Shown here: positions 11,996 through 23,555 of the stretch, one piece after another
Numbering within the stretch: position 1 is the stretch's first letter
How the letters are laid out: every line of letters starts with the position of its first letter
DNA from: Cristatella mucedo
Taxonomy: Eukaryota; Bryozoa; Phylactolaemata; Cristatellidae
DNA: 64,000 nt
Assembly (NCBI GenBank): GCA_009760855.2
Contig: WPIO01000034.1
Coordinates: 2,171,001-2,235,000 of the forward strand
Direction of reading: 5' to 3'
Translations under genes and position numbers: made by a program
Notes under the pieces: model-generated
Database searches by the model: none
What the model was told of the DNA's origin: nothing
The model's input: the letters and a program-made list of their open reading frames with translations, nothing else

Positions 11996-12396
11996 TTAAG
12001 AAATGGTAGCTCCCTTCAAGAGGGAAGATGGGTATTTCCTGTGGCAATGTACCGCGAGCAGAAGATCATGCTGCTTTTAAGGGATCTGAGTAGTAGAGGC
12101 ACTTAAGCTCCTCTTCGCCACTCCTTCAGGCCGACATCACAGCCAGTGCACCTTGCCTCTCACAGAATAGTCATGACAAAATGCATCCTTCAATGGACGC
12201 CTAACAGAGGCAAATATAATCGCGCCAAGTAACAAGGCTTCATATACATGTAAGGATTACAATGCTATGTCCATGTATTAAATCGTGTTAAATATCAGAG
12301 CACATGAAACATGTAACATGTCGAACAAAGAGGACAGGTTCGAACCCCTAAAGATCATCAGAGTGACACAATGCGCACACGCACAGACACACAGGT

Positions 12397-12400
<4 letters not shown>
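11996..12400. other. LRCH intron sequence
   Basis: An 83-aa plus-strand ORF overlaps the end of the LINE fragment and carries no motif. Nothing else is seen. Confidence 0.4.

Positions 12401-12477
<77 letters not shown>
12401..12477. repeat. (GA)n microsatellite
   Basis: Perfect GA run flanked by CA-rich sequence. Confidence 0.97.
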
Positions 12478-12479
<2 letters not shown>

Positions 12480-12575
12480 AACACACAGAGAGAGAAATGT
12501 TCGAGGGCACATTATGCACACACGAAAAAACCTCTGCAAACCACATGCAAGAAAATAGCAGCAGGCAACAGGTAC

Positions 12576-12840
12576 CTTGGAGGCAGACCCGTGCCTGAGC
12601 AAGCGACTGCCAGCAGTAGGCGCTGTGATGGCAGCAGCGGTGCCAGCGACACCGGGCGACTCGCATCGCGAGCCCCAGTCAGCCGTCATCGCTCCGGGCA
12701 CCCTCCTGCTTCCACTCTCGTCAGGGTCACTGAAAAAACAGGCCGTCGACTGTGCGGACAAAGCGGCCGACAGCAGGCGCCATTGCGAATCTTCGAACCC
12801 AGCTGACACGCGAGCCGTTGGTCGAAGTGGCACATCGCTG
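12576..12840 (-). CDS. LRCH: Probable LRCH-family exon, start uncertain
   Basis: The open minus frame reads SAGFEDSQWRLLS, then FSDPDESGSRR, and ends RLLRHGSASK at an AAG|GTACCT donor (phase 0). To join the preceding exon in phase, the acceptor must be the AG at 12841-12842, which leaves an intron of only 36 nt (12841-12876). A more usual acceptor (GCGTGTCAG, about 12811) would be out of phase and bring an early stop. Either the intron is genuinely tiny, an intervening exon was missed, or the exon start is wrong. The disordered, acidic/serine-rich content suits the post-LRR linker. Confidence 0.5.
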
Positions 12841-12876
12841 CTCTGGTGAGCGAGCGTGACTAGCAGCTGTACTCAC

Positions 12877-13016
12877 TGTATCCGGTGCGTTGATCTGCGG
12901 GCGCTTTCGCGACGATTCGCGTGGCCATCGGTGGCTAGCGATCCCTTTCGCCGATCCTCTCTCAGCGAAACGATGTGCAGGTACTTCATGATGTGCACTC
13001 GGCCTTTGGTGCAGAT
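12877..13016 (-). CDS. LRCH: LRCH exon: end of the LRR array and family signature
   Basis: This exon starts with ICTKGRVHIMKYL directly after PPAH from the previous exon. Together they correspond to the PPAQICIKGKVHIFKYL-type signature that closes the LRR domain in LRCH proteins, and this is the strongest family evidence in the locus. A basic, charged tail follows (REDRRKG, RRESARR). Acceptor GCGTGCAG, donor ACA|GTGAGT, 140 nt, phase 0 in and phase 2 out. Confidence 0.85.
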
Positions 13017-13115
13017 CTGCACGCACGTGACGTGGCGGGTGAGCGGCAGCAACAGCGCCAGGCACGTCATCGTGAGAGCAGTGGCAGTGGCCGCAGTAGC
13101 AGCAGCACCCCTTAC
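13017..13115 (-). other. Short LRCH intron (99 nt)
   Basis: It is bounded by CAC|GTAAGG and GTGCAG|ATC on the minus strand. The minus-strand ORF that runs through it would add an Ala/Thr/Leu-rich insert in the middle of a conserved signature, so splicing is preferred. Confidence 0.75.
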
Positions 13116-13252
13116 GTGAGCAGGCGGGCAAACCAAGGGATTGTTGTCCAGTGCCAGACGATCCAGTGTGTCCATGGTGCGGTAGTCAAGCGGTATATAC
13201 TGGATCCGGTTGGAGCTAAGATCGAGGCACCGCAGCTTCAGCTTGCACAATT
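13116..13252 (-). CDS. LRCH: LRCH exon: leucine-rich repeats
   Basis: The minus-strand acceptor GTTGCAG precedes LCKLKLRCLDLSSNRIQYIP and then RLALDNNPLVCPPAH. That is two LRR units of the LxxLxLxxNxLxxIP type, with the DNNPL.CPPA ending shared with the LRCH family. The exon is 137 nt, phase 1 in and phase 0 out. The codon split across the preceding intron reads Glu, giving VPSELCKL, exactly the expected LRR spacing. Confidence 0.88.
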
Positions 13253-13542
13253 CTGCAACGTCACGGCGCCAGCCAGTGTGCGATTGGCTGGCACGGCACA
13301 GCATTGCCACAAAAGCCAGCCAGAATGAACCATTGGCTGGCAGCAGTCGGCACCGATGCTGCCGGTGATGCTGCTCCGCACTGCAAGAGCGGCCGCAGCA
13401 AGAGGCAGAAGTGCCAGCTGCAAAAATGGCAATGAAACAGAGCTTGGTCCTTAACCCGGAGTGCAGCCACTGCCAGCTTGCGGCTGGCATTGAAGCCAAA
13501 GTACGAGCATCGGCGGCAGCAGAAGCAGCAATGCGATCCTAC
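13253..13542 (-). other. LRCH intron
   Basis: It is bounded by TCCG|GTAGGA and GTTGCAG. The ORFs on both strands are GC-rich read-through. Confidence 0.65.
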
Positions 13543-13648
13543 CGGAAGGCACGTCGGCCATTGCATTGTGGGACAGGTCGAGCGAGCGCAGACTCTCCAG
13601 GTTGCCCAGCTGGCTGGGAGCGTGCTCGAGCTCGTTCCAGCTGGCGTC
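13543..13648 (-). CDS. LRCH: LRCH exon: leucine-rich repeats
   Basis: The minus-strand acceptor TTGCTGCAG precedes DASWNELEHAPSQLGNLESL and then RSLDLSHNAMADVPS. It continues HRLVQL from the upstream exon to complete the repeat HRLVQLDASWNELEHAPSQL. The exon is 106 nt, phase 0 in and phase 1 out at TCCG|GTAGGA. The residue pattern follows LRCH1/3-type repeats closely. Confidence 0.88.
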
Positions 13649-14087
13649 CTGCAGCAACATCGGCAGCAGCGGATTGCCAATAGCTGCTAGGGACGTGGCT
13701 TGGGAGAGGGAGAAGGCGCCCTTGGCAGGAGAATAAATAGCCCTCGGTGCTTCCTTGCATACAACAAGCAGCCGCCTCACTTCTGCTGCCATACCAGCCA
13801 GCGCCAAGGTGGGCCGCGAGCAAACAGAGAAGTGGGGAAAAAAGGCCTCGACACTTCGCGGCAGGCAAGGAGACTTGCTTCCGGCGCCTCGCCAGCCGAG
13901 GTGAAGGTCAGCAGTGGAACTGCAATGGCGGCAGAGTGAAGTGGGCGGAGAAGGCTCGAATAGCTAAAGTTGTGCACGCACGCTTAGTGCGGTAAAAGGA
14001 GTCTGGCGGGGGCGAAATAAGGCCTAATACATATACACGAAGGGGGAATGCTGCATCGGGCGGCAGCACGGGCAGCGGCAGGCTTAC
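13649..14087 (-). other. LRCH intron
   Basis: GC-rich, with overlapping chance ORFs on both strands. No repeat is recognised. Confidence 0.6.
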
Positions 14088-14217
14088 CAGCTGGACAAGC
14101 CTGTGCAGCAGACCCAGCTGTTCGGGCAGTGCGGCCAGCCGGTTACTCCTGATAAGCAGCACCTCGAGCGACTGCAGCTGGCAGATGTAGGGCGGCAGCT
14201 GGGTCAGCTGGTTTCGG
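14088..14217 (-). CDS. LRCH: LRCH exon: leucine-rich repeats
   Basis: The minus-strand acceptor GTCTCTGCAG precedes RNQLTQLPPYICQLQSLEVL and IRSNRLAALPEQLGLLHRL, ending at CTG|GTAAGC. The split first codon (AG + C) reads Ser, giving LNLSRNQLTQLP with the previous exon, a perfect LRR junction. The exon is 130 nt, phase 2 in and phase 0 out. Confidence 0.9.
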
Positions 14218-17029
14218 CTGCAGAGACAGATGTATTCAGCGCTCGTGTGCCACGGTGAGCAAGGTTCTGGGTTTAAGCTGCCACACAGCCACACGACAGC
14301 TTAGAGAGGGCGCCTACCGGCAGCTCTAGCTTGCTGGCACGCACAGTCATAAAAACTTCGTCTGCCAGCATAAGCTGCTGCTGCTGCCACTCCATACTGC
14401 CAACGACGTGGAAGCTGCATCCGTCAACTCGTGTTTAACGGCTATCACGGCCAAACACCATGATGCACTGCTGAATCAGAGCCGAGGTCAGGATCAGGAT
14501 CGAGTGGCAATGATCTAGCTACCATGCAGTCCCTGTCTCTCTGTATCTCGCGATTGATCCAAGCACAAAGAAAGTGATAGCTGTGAATTGCAGGTATACT
14601 TAAGAATGAATATGAAAAACCCAAACCTCAGAGGGCATGTAATAGTCAAGCTGTAAGCTCACAGTCTGCTTCCGAGCGACAGAGGGATTCCCGCATAGGT
14701 GTGCCGATACTGGACCACTATTTCGGCATTGACCTACCATTCTCCATTATCCCCACGGTAAGCTATTCAAACTCAGAGTAAATATAAGAAACAAGGTAAA
14801 AGAAACGCATATGTGTTGTGCAAGTGCCACTATCCTATCTGCATTGACGACACACAGATGGAAAGACACATACTAGCTCAGATTTTTGGTTCAGCTAGGC
14901 AATTCTCATACACCTGACAACCAACCCCACCCTCCCCAACCCCCCCCCCCAGAGCACCTAGCAGGATGCTGTGTTTATCTTGAGCCCTGCACTTGCCAGC
15001 ACTAGGTTACAGCATTTACTAACCGACCTGTGCAACGACCGATATAACTACCGGTTTGGTTATTGGGTTATCAATTTGGTTGTTGGGTTTGGATTTGGCA
15101 CCTTTCCTTACCCCATTGACAGAGCTTCATACCTAGCTTGGCTGGGAATGCAGGCCTCAGGCAGCACAGCTTCGAGTGATTGATGGCTGAGTGAGCTGCT
15201 GCTTTCTGTGGCCCAATCAAAACTGGAATGAGTCAGCAAACTTTCTCACCCATTGTCTGCATCTCCATCTGCTGGTGAAAATATCTTTCCCATCTCGGTC
15301 CAGAGTAACGCTGACCTCTATAGTTCATGCTGCTAGAGAGATATGTGACACCTTCGAGTTCATTGCAGCATTGCACTATTTGGTCACCTGCACATCAACC
15401 TGACAAAAAGTATTTGAGCACTTATGACAAAGAAATCGTGGCCAGTTGCAACCATCCTCATTTTGCATCACCGAGCACATTCCAGTGTGACTAGCCTACA
15501 GCCTACGGTTCAACGAAAAACACAAGCTCGATCAACTACGGCACGGCAGGGCTTCGGTTCTTAAAAGTCACCGTTTAACAATTAAAAAGGAAGCAAACAT
15601 GGCAGAAAACTAATCTCAGAGAGGAGAAAGTCATAACCAATACGTTGGACGAGATAGGAATAAGTTGACAAATTCTTTGGACAAACATAACTGCCGCTGT
15701 TTCCCATCCATGGGGTCTAGCATGAAGAAATGAATGAACATGGTCTTGCACAGAATAGCTAGCTATGTGAGAGTCAATAGCCCACGGGGCCCTCTGCAAG
15801 CTTGGGCACAAACGACGTCGATAAAATATCGCATTCTGACAAAGAGCAATAATGCGGCAGTCATTGCACTCATGAAATACTCACTATCCACACGAGGTGA
15901 AACATGCATGGCAATGAAGGGCAACAGGAAGAGCTCCTGCAGGAAGTTGACAGTAACAGATGAGGGAGATCCGAGCAGAATAAGGTGGCAGTGACGTCAA
16001 AGGGTGTTACAACACGTGAGTGCAACTAGTGCTGATAGTGCACGCAGAGCTGGCTGAAACGGCAACAGCTGGGAGACAGCAGGCAAGTATAACGGTGGTG
16101 TGCCAGCCATGTAGCATCAACAGTAGCAGAACACGCCAGCTGCGCAGCAGCTGGCATGCAGCATAGGGTAATACACTCTAGTCTTGATACGCCACGCCTA
16201 GATTAAGGAGCAAGAAACCACTGCAACAAGAGGTGCTGGCTTTGATGACTTGTCAGCAATAAAGGGAACACCCACCCTCACCCGAATATCCAGTTTCAGA
16301 AGACCAGATCAAATGGGAGGGCGTGCTCCTTGAGCAGTTTAGTAGTGTACGAAGAACACCTAAGCACAGCTCCATGAAATGTAACCTTCTTTTAGCCCAA
16401 GGGCAAGGTTCTTAAACCAAAACCAAAGGGTTCCAGCCCTACGGCGATGCATTATATCACTTGTGTATAATTATAATAATGCATTATATAATTATGCATT
16501 ATATCACTTGCAGGAACGAAAGCTGTGACGGTTCACGTGCCCCTATACAAATGAGGCTGTTGAAACAGCTCATCTTAAACTTCGACACACCCCCCATCCC
16601 CAGCTGGTCTCAGAAGCTGAACCAGAAGTGCCCCTCCCTGCAAAAACACCTCAATTCCACCTACTCCAATCCCAGCAGACAACCATAGCTACTACCAAAG
16701 AGACCGAGAGGTCAACCTAACACGTGCCAGCTACCCAAGGGGCTGCTAGTCCCAGTCACCCACGAGATGCTAAGCCAAAGTAGATGGATGCGAATAGGTG
16801 CCTAATCTGTGGCATGACTAAGATACCGTATCAAATTACTGCTCAGCAGGCAGGCAGGCAGGTTAACCACACGATGGTGGCAGACGATTTTTAAGCTGTG
16901 CACTTTTCTGAGCTGTGCACTTGTACATCGAGACTAGTACAATTCTGTCTACTCAAGACTCCTAGCCTGCGCCCTAATCGGCAGCAACTGGTGGAAAATT
17001 CAGCAGCTCCCATAGCCTGTTCCAAAGGC
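14218..17029 (-). other. LRCH intron 2, left of the LINE fragment
   Basis: No exon or strong repeat is seen. There is a C-rich patch near 14918-14952, a repeated GCATTATATCACTTG phrase around 16448-16510, and a CAGG tract near 16850-16862. The small ORFs have no motif. Confidence 0.45.
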
Positions 17030-17620
17030 GTAGCTGCCACACCACACAATCCCTGTCTGAGCTCCACTGGCTCCCTATAGAGCATCAATCCAACTTAAAG
17101 ATCCTCTCTTCGGCCGACAGTTCAGCTTCACTAGCTCCGACCCCCCACAGCTCCTCCAGTGCGCTCTTCCATCATCCACTCATTGGCTGTCGGTCGCCCT
17201 GGCATTCCATGCACTAAATTGAAATATTTTGATGATAGGTCCTTCTACAAGTATCCAGCAAAAGTCTGGAAGTCTGAAACTCGCCTCTGTCTTCCGTCAC
17301 CAACCGCACTGACTTTGCCTAATTCAAGTCTCGGCTAAAACACACATGTTCTGCTCAGCCTTCATTGTGCCCCAGAAAACGTGTCACTCTTGCTCCTCTG
17401 TGCTGTGCATGCTTACCTGTGCATGATTGTGTGCATGCAACTACCCAGGGGTCGAGCTAACCCATGGCCCCGAGTCATGTTGTGGGCCTTTGCATGCTTA
17501 TCTAAGCATGATACCTTCGCATATCCTTAACCCTCGGTTGTTGCTTCACTTACAACAAATTGTAAAGCGCCTAGATAGCGATTCGGTTTTATCGGGACGA
17601 TATACAAACGATATTATTAT
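17030..17620 (+). mobile_element. CR1/L2-group LINE 3' fragment, diverged
   Basis: It carries a LINE C-terminal block (DDRSFYKYPAKVWKS-like, near 17232-17275), then a 3' UTR with TGCATGCTTATCTAAGCATG. The end AAAGCGCCTAGATAGCGATT...ACGATATTATTAT is of LINE-A type. The order resembles the copy at 53880-54420, so both may be one subfamily. Confidence 0.6.
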
Positions 17621-18052
17621 CCATCAGTACAAGAGGTGCTTGTAAGAAAGGACCTCTCGTATGAGTGAGGAAGATGAGCCTCATTGCCCCCAATATTATC
17701 AAGGATTGATATGGTGCAAAGACAATTCACGCAGCACTTCAACACATCTGCATCAACATCCCGGCCGGCCATTCGGCAACACCCAATTGCCTGCACAATG
17801 TAACTGGTCGTTTTTATTAGAGGAACAGGTAAAGCGGGTTACAAGCAGATTTGCCGAAGTACTAGCAAGATGCACATGCCACGTTTAGCTGAACTGGGTA
17901 GAAACATTCTCACAAAATCCAAGTAAAAAGCTTTGAACTGCCCGTCAAAACTGGTTGCAAGTGGAGCAAGGTTGCCTGTGGACTGACTGCTGCCGAGTGA
18001 TTACATGTGTGACTGACATCAGACGACGACTCAAGCACACATCATCGCTTAC

Positions 18053-18197
18053 CTCAGGTTCAGGTAGGTGAGCTGCTGTAGGTTGAGGATCATCTCTGGT
18101 ATGCTTCGCAGGCAATTGTGATAGCAATTAAGCACTTCGGACGACAAGTAATAGCAGATCTCTTTCGGCAGCTCGAGAAAACGGTTCTTGGACAAAT
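18053..18197 (-). CDS. LRCH: LRCH exon 2: leucine-rich repeats
   Basis: The minus-strand acceptor TTTTTCCTCCAG precedes LSKNRFLELPKEICYYLSSE and then RSIPEMILNLQQLTYLNL. The donor is CTGAG|GTAAGC. It is 145 nt, phase 1 in and phase 2 out. Joined to exon 1 the split codon reads Asn, giving DLADTVETNLSKNRFLELP, which lines up residue for residue with the DLSDTTRADLSRNRLSEIP-type start of vertebrate LRCH proteins. Confidence 0.93.
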
Positions 18198-20329
18198 CTG
18201 GAGGAAAAATACAGTGCAAAGCTTTGGAGAGGTGGCTTTGCAAATACAGTGATATAAGATATCTGCTTAATAATGCAACACAGCCACTGGTAGCTCCTGC
18301 TTGTCACCACATCAGCTAACCCAGAATGAGTTTTACATGGTACAAACAAACCAAACGTTTCGGCTAGACCAAGCCTAAACAATCCAGATAAGTCGGCTAG
18401 AAAAAGTGCAGAGCAAACAACAGCAACTCTAGAATTTTGTATAAATCCCTAGCGACTTGACCACGAGCAAGTAGATCATCGATAAAAAAAAAACTCGCTG
18501 TCGAGTCTCAGCTAGGCAGCTGCAAAACCCTTCAGCACACTGTACACGGTCGGCAACTAAAATATGAGTCCTGAGACAGCAACATCTACTTGCTTCAGCC
18601 AGTGCATGAATGCACTAGCAATACTGCCACAGCGGATGACATAACAATTCCCATGTAAATCAGCCCGTAGAGTACTGATAGTGCTGCTAGAGTCACAAAC
18701 TTCCCCTGCCTTTCAATGTCACCCTAATGAGATCAACAATGATGATGGTGATATTAGATATTGATTGATATTGATTATTTATAGATATTGATTGATAATG
18801 AGATCAACAAAGTCATCAGCACATGACATGCAGATGGAGAGGGAAGAGAGACTATAGGAGAAGTAGTACTGCTGGTAATTACTAAGCGATCAATGTGCAA
18901 CAGAGTAGCCTAACGGCGACAGCAGCCGCCGGCAAGCAGCTTGCACTAGTGGTGAGGTCGATTTTCTAGCAACACCATAATGGAAAGAAAAAGATCACAG
19001 CAGGGCTGCAAAAGCTTGATAATTTTGTATCTAGAAAACACGATTGGTGCAGGAATCACTGTTTGCTTTGTTTTCCAGCCCAAATGCTTCGCCCACTAAA
19101 CAAGCCACAGGCTCTATAAGGTCGGAACACGGGGCAGGAAAGGGTAAGGACAATGGGCCCTGGCCCTACTTTGGACATGTCTGGCCAAGCCGCCTAACGT
19201 GCCCTTTCGGCCTGACTACAATCTGTCTCTACAAAGGCCGAGGCCGCTGCCCCTCCTTGACTTAATCTTGGCCAATCAATGTGTCCTCAAGCATTTAAAT
19301 GCCTTTCTGAGCGATTTGAATCTGTAGGGTTTACAGAGCTACCGTCGTCACAAGCTGAATCTTACAGAACCGAATGAACTTAAGACTAAAAAGCTGCAGA
19401 CTTTCACCAGCCTCGTTTGGTCCAGAGTGGCTGTGCTTAAGCAGCTGACTTTTATTTAATGGTAACAAAACATCAGCGAGCATTGTCAGATGAAATACAA
19501 TCTTGCACTAGGGTATATCAACTCGTTCCCGGCAAACCCTTCCAAGGATGGAAGACCGATCGGGTCTGCGTGAACTAGCTGCAAGTGGACACAATTATCC
19601 TGCTGCAATAGTTATGCGGGATCGTCTAAATGCTTAGGGCTTACATGCACACCGCACGTACGAATGACCAGGAGGCCTCACGTTTGCCAATAATGAGGGG
19701 AGGACCGAAAGGCGCCAGTTGCTGTACAAAGCTTAATATTTTATGATATTCCCCAGAGATGATTAATCCACAGTAACAAAGACAGACTGGCTGGCGAAGC
19801 CCTACCGCACATCGGCTCCGATTGCAAGGTAGCTGGCTGCCGAAGCACAAGCTGGCTGCATTGGGCCCACAGAATCATCTGTCTGTTCATCCATTAAACT
19901 TTTTTTACCCCATACTTCTGGGTGCAGCTACCCTACTAAGCCAGATAAAGAGAAGCTACAGAAGTTTGCTAGGGCAAGGGATGTCGACGACGGTAATAAT
20001 TATTATAATAGTAAGTCACCCCTGTATACGAGAACCATATCTCCATCCAGGAGCTTCACAACTGGCTGCCAGAGAAGTAATAGACAAGGGTTAATTAATA
20101 GCATGCACGCGATCACGCTTACACTGCATGCAAAAGCACAAAGTATCATGCTTAGACTAGCAGGAAGACACTCAAGGCCACTGCTTAGAATTCACTTAAC
20201 TGCGAGGCAGGGAAGACGACTGGAAGCCGAGGAGTGGGTGTTGCAAGAGCACACTGGAGGAGCACGGAGGTTGGACAGGTAGGCTGGTGAAAGTGAGTGA
20301 AGTGACACATGGGCCAAAGACAAGACATA
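18198..20329 (-). other. LRCH intron 1, part
   Basis: No exon was found. Small local repeats of GATATTGATT occur at 18750-18800. The ORFs at 19044-19265 and 19641-19850 lack motifs. Confidence 0.45.
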
Positions 20330-20495
20330 ATTAATTACAATGATAATAATACTAAGCCATTTTGATAGTGTCGTGAGAGGACCAAATCTCTTTTAAGGCA
20401 CTTTACATATGCTGGAAAGGAAGCAATTGGTCAATTGATTAGTGATAACATGCACACAGAGTCAGGCCGCATAAGCAAATATGGGACAGCTTATG
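20330..20495 (-). mobile_element. LINE-A 3' end
   Basis: On the minus strand this is the LINE-A terminus: GCATGTTATCACTAATCAATTG, AAAGTGCCTTAAAAGAGATT, and an ATT-type end near 20340-20360. Confidence 0.6.
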
Positions 20496-20560
20496 GAGAT
20501 AGAGCAAATGTTATGAGAAATGCTAGCTGGACCATGAAAGTAAAATATGTTTTGAATAAA

Positions 20561-20728
20561 TAAATCTTAGCTGATTTAAAAGCCTCATTTGTATATCGGC
20601 AGAAGAGCCTCATATGCTATCACCACGGCTTGCAGTTGGCAATAAATGATAGCCCAACTGCAGAATTCGAACCCACGACCTCGGTCGTGAAGAGCATGCA
20701 CCTTACCTCTTGGGCTATCACGGCCCAG
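20561..20728 (-). mobile_element. SINE-A copy
   Basis: Minus strand: the A-box region TGATAGCCCAAGAGGTAAGG, the B-box region GTGGGTTCGAATTCTGC, then the family body and 3' end ATACAAATGAGGCTTTTAAA. One of the clearest copies. Confidence 0.85.
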
Positions 20729-21550
20729 TGAAGCAAACAAGAAGAGGGCAGCTACCTACATGTTTCGGTTAACATACTAGCAAAACAGTCAACACGAGTG
20801 GCTCGAGAGCTAAGCTTGGGGCACGTGACTTCTAGCCAGCCAATCAGGTACAAGGACACTGATACATGCTGGACATACAGGCTGCCAAGAGCAGTTCCAG
20901 TCGATGAGGTCACAACTCGGTCCCAAAAAGCCAAGAATCCTACATCACCACTGACTCTCATGGAAACCAAGATTTGGCTCATCTGAATCCCAGTTTCACA
21001 CAGTAGGAAGTCACTACAAGGATTTGTCATGACCACATATAGTCCAGTATTTAGCAAGGGTCACAGCCAAAACTGACCAATTCGAGGAGACCGTACATGG
21101 CACATACCAACCGCCACTATCGAATAACAGCAGCATTGAAGCCGATATGACGTGCACCATGCTCTGGTAGTTACTCCATGAGCAGCACGTGGCTTCCGGT
21201 CTCACACATTCTTTCAGGGGGGGCCCGAGCGACTTTGAAAGAGACCAATTGAAAGCGCTTCCGGTCCTGGTCTGTCACCACTGAATGGCAGAGTGTGCCG
21301 GCAGCTGACCACGAACACATTTTGACAACTGCATGCTAATACTTTGTGATGTCTTGGCATCTTTTACATATATACAGGCAGGGCAGCCTATTGCTGCTAC
21401 AACAAATACCTACCTGAAGAGACAAAGAAAATAAATCACTCCCTTCTCATGGACTTGGTTCACAAGTGGCAAAGTATGACCGGGGGAAACATGCAATGCA
21501 TGCGACAAAATTTGACTAGCTGTGTTGAGAATGAATGGTGTGGTCTACAA
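20729..21550. other. LRCH intron 1, gene-free
   Basis: Short opposed ORFs overlap at 20752-21057 without motif or splice support. Confidence 0.4.
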
Positions 21551-21571
21551 GCCCCCCCCCCCCCCCCCCCC
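21551..21571. repeat. Poly-C tract
   Basis: A run of about 20 C residues; the proline-rich ORF over it is an artefact. Confidence 0.95.
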
Positions 21572-21601
21572 GTTGCTCCCTGTAGCGGTATGGATTTTGG
21601 C

Positions 21602-21961
21602 AGTGGCGCAGACAGGATTTTCGTCTAGGGGAACGGCCTACAAAATTCTTATGCAGGGGCAAGAAAAGCTTAATTTGTTCACGTGGGAGGGGGGGCCAGA
21701 CCCCAAATTAATGAAAAATTATAGCAATCATTTAAATTGTATCCAATAAATTATAACAAATTATGACAATCAAATTCTAATGTCATACTGTTTATTCAAC
21801 AAAACCTGACTGTGTTAACCGAGTGGAATTAAGACACGATTTTACTTTGGTGTCGCTCGCTTGGGGGAGGGGCGGCACCGTAGGGAAAGGGGGCAGCCAA
21901 GATTGCTGCCCGTTGTAGGGCAGGGGGCAAATGCCCCCTGCCCTCCTCTGGCTCTCCCACT
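21602..21961. mobile_element. Possible hAT-like non-autonomous element
   Basis: It begins CAGTGGCGCAGACAGG, a start typical of many hAT transposons. The far side reads CTCTCCCACTG, whose complement (CAGTGGGAGAG) shares the first six bases. The flanking 8-mers do not match, so no target duplication supports these limits. Weak. Confidence 0.25.
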
Positions 21962-22529
21962 GAGGAGCTTGGGGGGGAGGGAGGGAGGAGGCCTTTAGTG
22001 ATTGACTGCTCTCCCCTCGGCCTTGAGACTGCCCCTCCTACCCACAACTGAGACCTAGAACCAGGACTGTCCGCTCGGCTGCCGCCGAAAAAGTATGGTG
22101 CACCTCTAGCTTAGCTAGGAGTGCATTTTTTACTCAGCCGGGAGAGCGACCTTGAGCTGCTGCCTGAAACTGGGCCAGGCAAGCACACCGGCTGATACTG
22201 AACACGAAAAAAGCAAGGCTCCTGCCCACCAACCTGGCCTGGGTAGATTTTTTAGACGGTAATTAGCACAAAGTCGCCCTCGAGTTCAAGGGTAGCCAGC
22301 CGTTCACGAGCACCACTCCAACACAAAGCCAGTAGGACACTCAGGAGTACTCCCTTCAAATTATATGCAAATCTCCTCGATTAACGACCTCGGTCAAGAG
22401 AGTGCTCCAGGCTTGGCCAAGACCCTTTAATCAATAAGGCGACTGTTTTCAATCGACCAGAACAACAGGACCAGGTCATTACAACGGCTTAATGCACGGT
22501 GTGTACACAGCAGGTGCCAGTTTAGCTGG
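21962..22529. other. LRCH intron 1, gene-free
   Basis: G-rich and C-rich patches. Near 22372-22410 is a possible partial SINE-B head on the minus strand (ACGACCTCGGTC). Confidence 0.35.
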
Positions 22530-22610
22530 TGGTAATAATAATAATAACAGCAACTCTTAAGAGAACTAAATCTCTATTCAGGCACTTTCCAACTCCCAGA
22601 TGCTCATAGT
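22530..22610 (-). mobile_element. LINE-A or SINE-B tail fragment
   Basis: AATAATAATAATAA followed by TAAGAGAACTAAATCTCTAT and GGCACTTTCC is the reversed LINE-A terminus. Confidence 0.55.
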
Positions 22611-22929
22611 GGCTAGTAGCTTCACCACACAATGCCCAGATTTTTAGGCACTGGCTCGTATCAGTAATCCTAAGAGTTTCAGCAGCAGTCGACTGGATAA
22701 ACACGACCTTCCTCTCAACTGTAACTGGGCAGACTAACATGGAAATCAATCACAACTCCAACAGCACAAGATCACAAGCAGTGAGAAAGACTCACACAAA
22801 TAGACGTGCGCACGTGTGCACGCACACACTTCTCACACGTGCCAGCGCAGGCAGCCACTCAAGCTCACACAGTCATACCAAAGTAAACTCCAGTCATTCT
22901 TATGCTCCTGCCTAAATTTCTGAATTACA

Positions 22930-23312
22930 TCCCAATCAGATTCGGCATGATCTTACCACCTGTTCTACTGACTCGGATCGTTTAGCTGTGCCTCAAACCA
23001 AAGTTAAATCTTATGGAGACCATGCTTTCAGTTGGCATGCCCCCCAAAGCCTGGAACTTGCTCCTGGGTGACGTTGCATTACCTTACTTGAATGCATTTA
23101 GAAAGCTAAAAAATATAACCTGGTTCTCACAGCATTCTCTCGGCCAAAGTTAACTTCCTTTGTGGGCTTATGCATGCTGACTGGGCTTATGCATGCTGAC
23201 TCAGCACGTGCTATCACTAACCAATTGACATGCTTCCTTTACAGCATAAGCTAAGTGCCAAGACTGAGATTTAGCTCTCTTATTGTGCAATGCAGATGTT
23301 TTTATTATTATT
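22930..23312 (+). mobile_element. LINE-A 3' fragment
   Basis: A decayed C-terminal block (SYGDHAFS-like, then CCCAAAGCCTGGAAC near 23044-23058) and 3' UTR. The end is AAGTGCCAAGACTGAGATTT and an ATT tail. A 19-bp phrase (GGGCTTATGCATGCTGACT) is duplicated at 23163-23200. Confidence 0.7.
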
Positions 23313-23451
23313 ATGATTATTATCGTGCTCAGACAAACACGGAAAAGCAAATAAGTATCATGCATAGACCAGCATTCGAAAGCACATAAGAAGACAACCA
23401 GGGCCACTGGTTAGTACGACCCTAGTAAGATAGTGACGGCCGTGGAAGTCC

Positions 23452-23555
23452 CATCTGTGGCCCAGTGGCTAGAGCATCAGTCGCAGTAAACCCCGAAAAG
23501 AGGCTGCAAGCTCAGAATCTGGCAGTCGGAGGCGTAATTCTGCCCAGATGTTATG
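23452..23555 (+). mobile_element. Possible tRNA-like SINE remnant
   Basis: GTGGCCCAGTGGCTAGAGC is a good A box. The B-box position is degenerate (GCTCAGAATCTGGC). It is weak evidence alone. Confidence 0.3.

Noticed and set aside
12285-12806. 173-aa plus-strand ORF
   Set aside because: Mostly GA-repeat translation plus the antisense of an LRCH exon.
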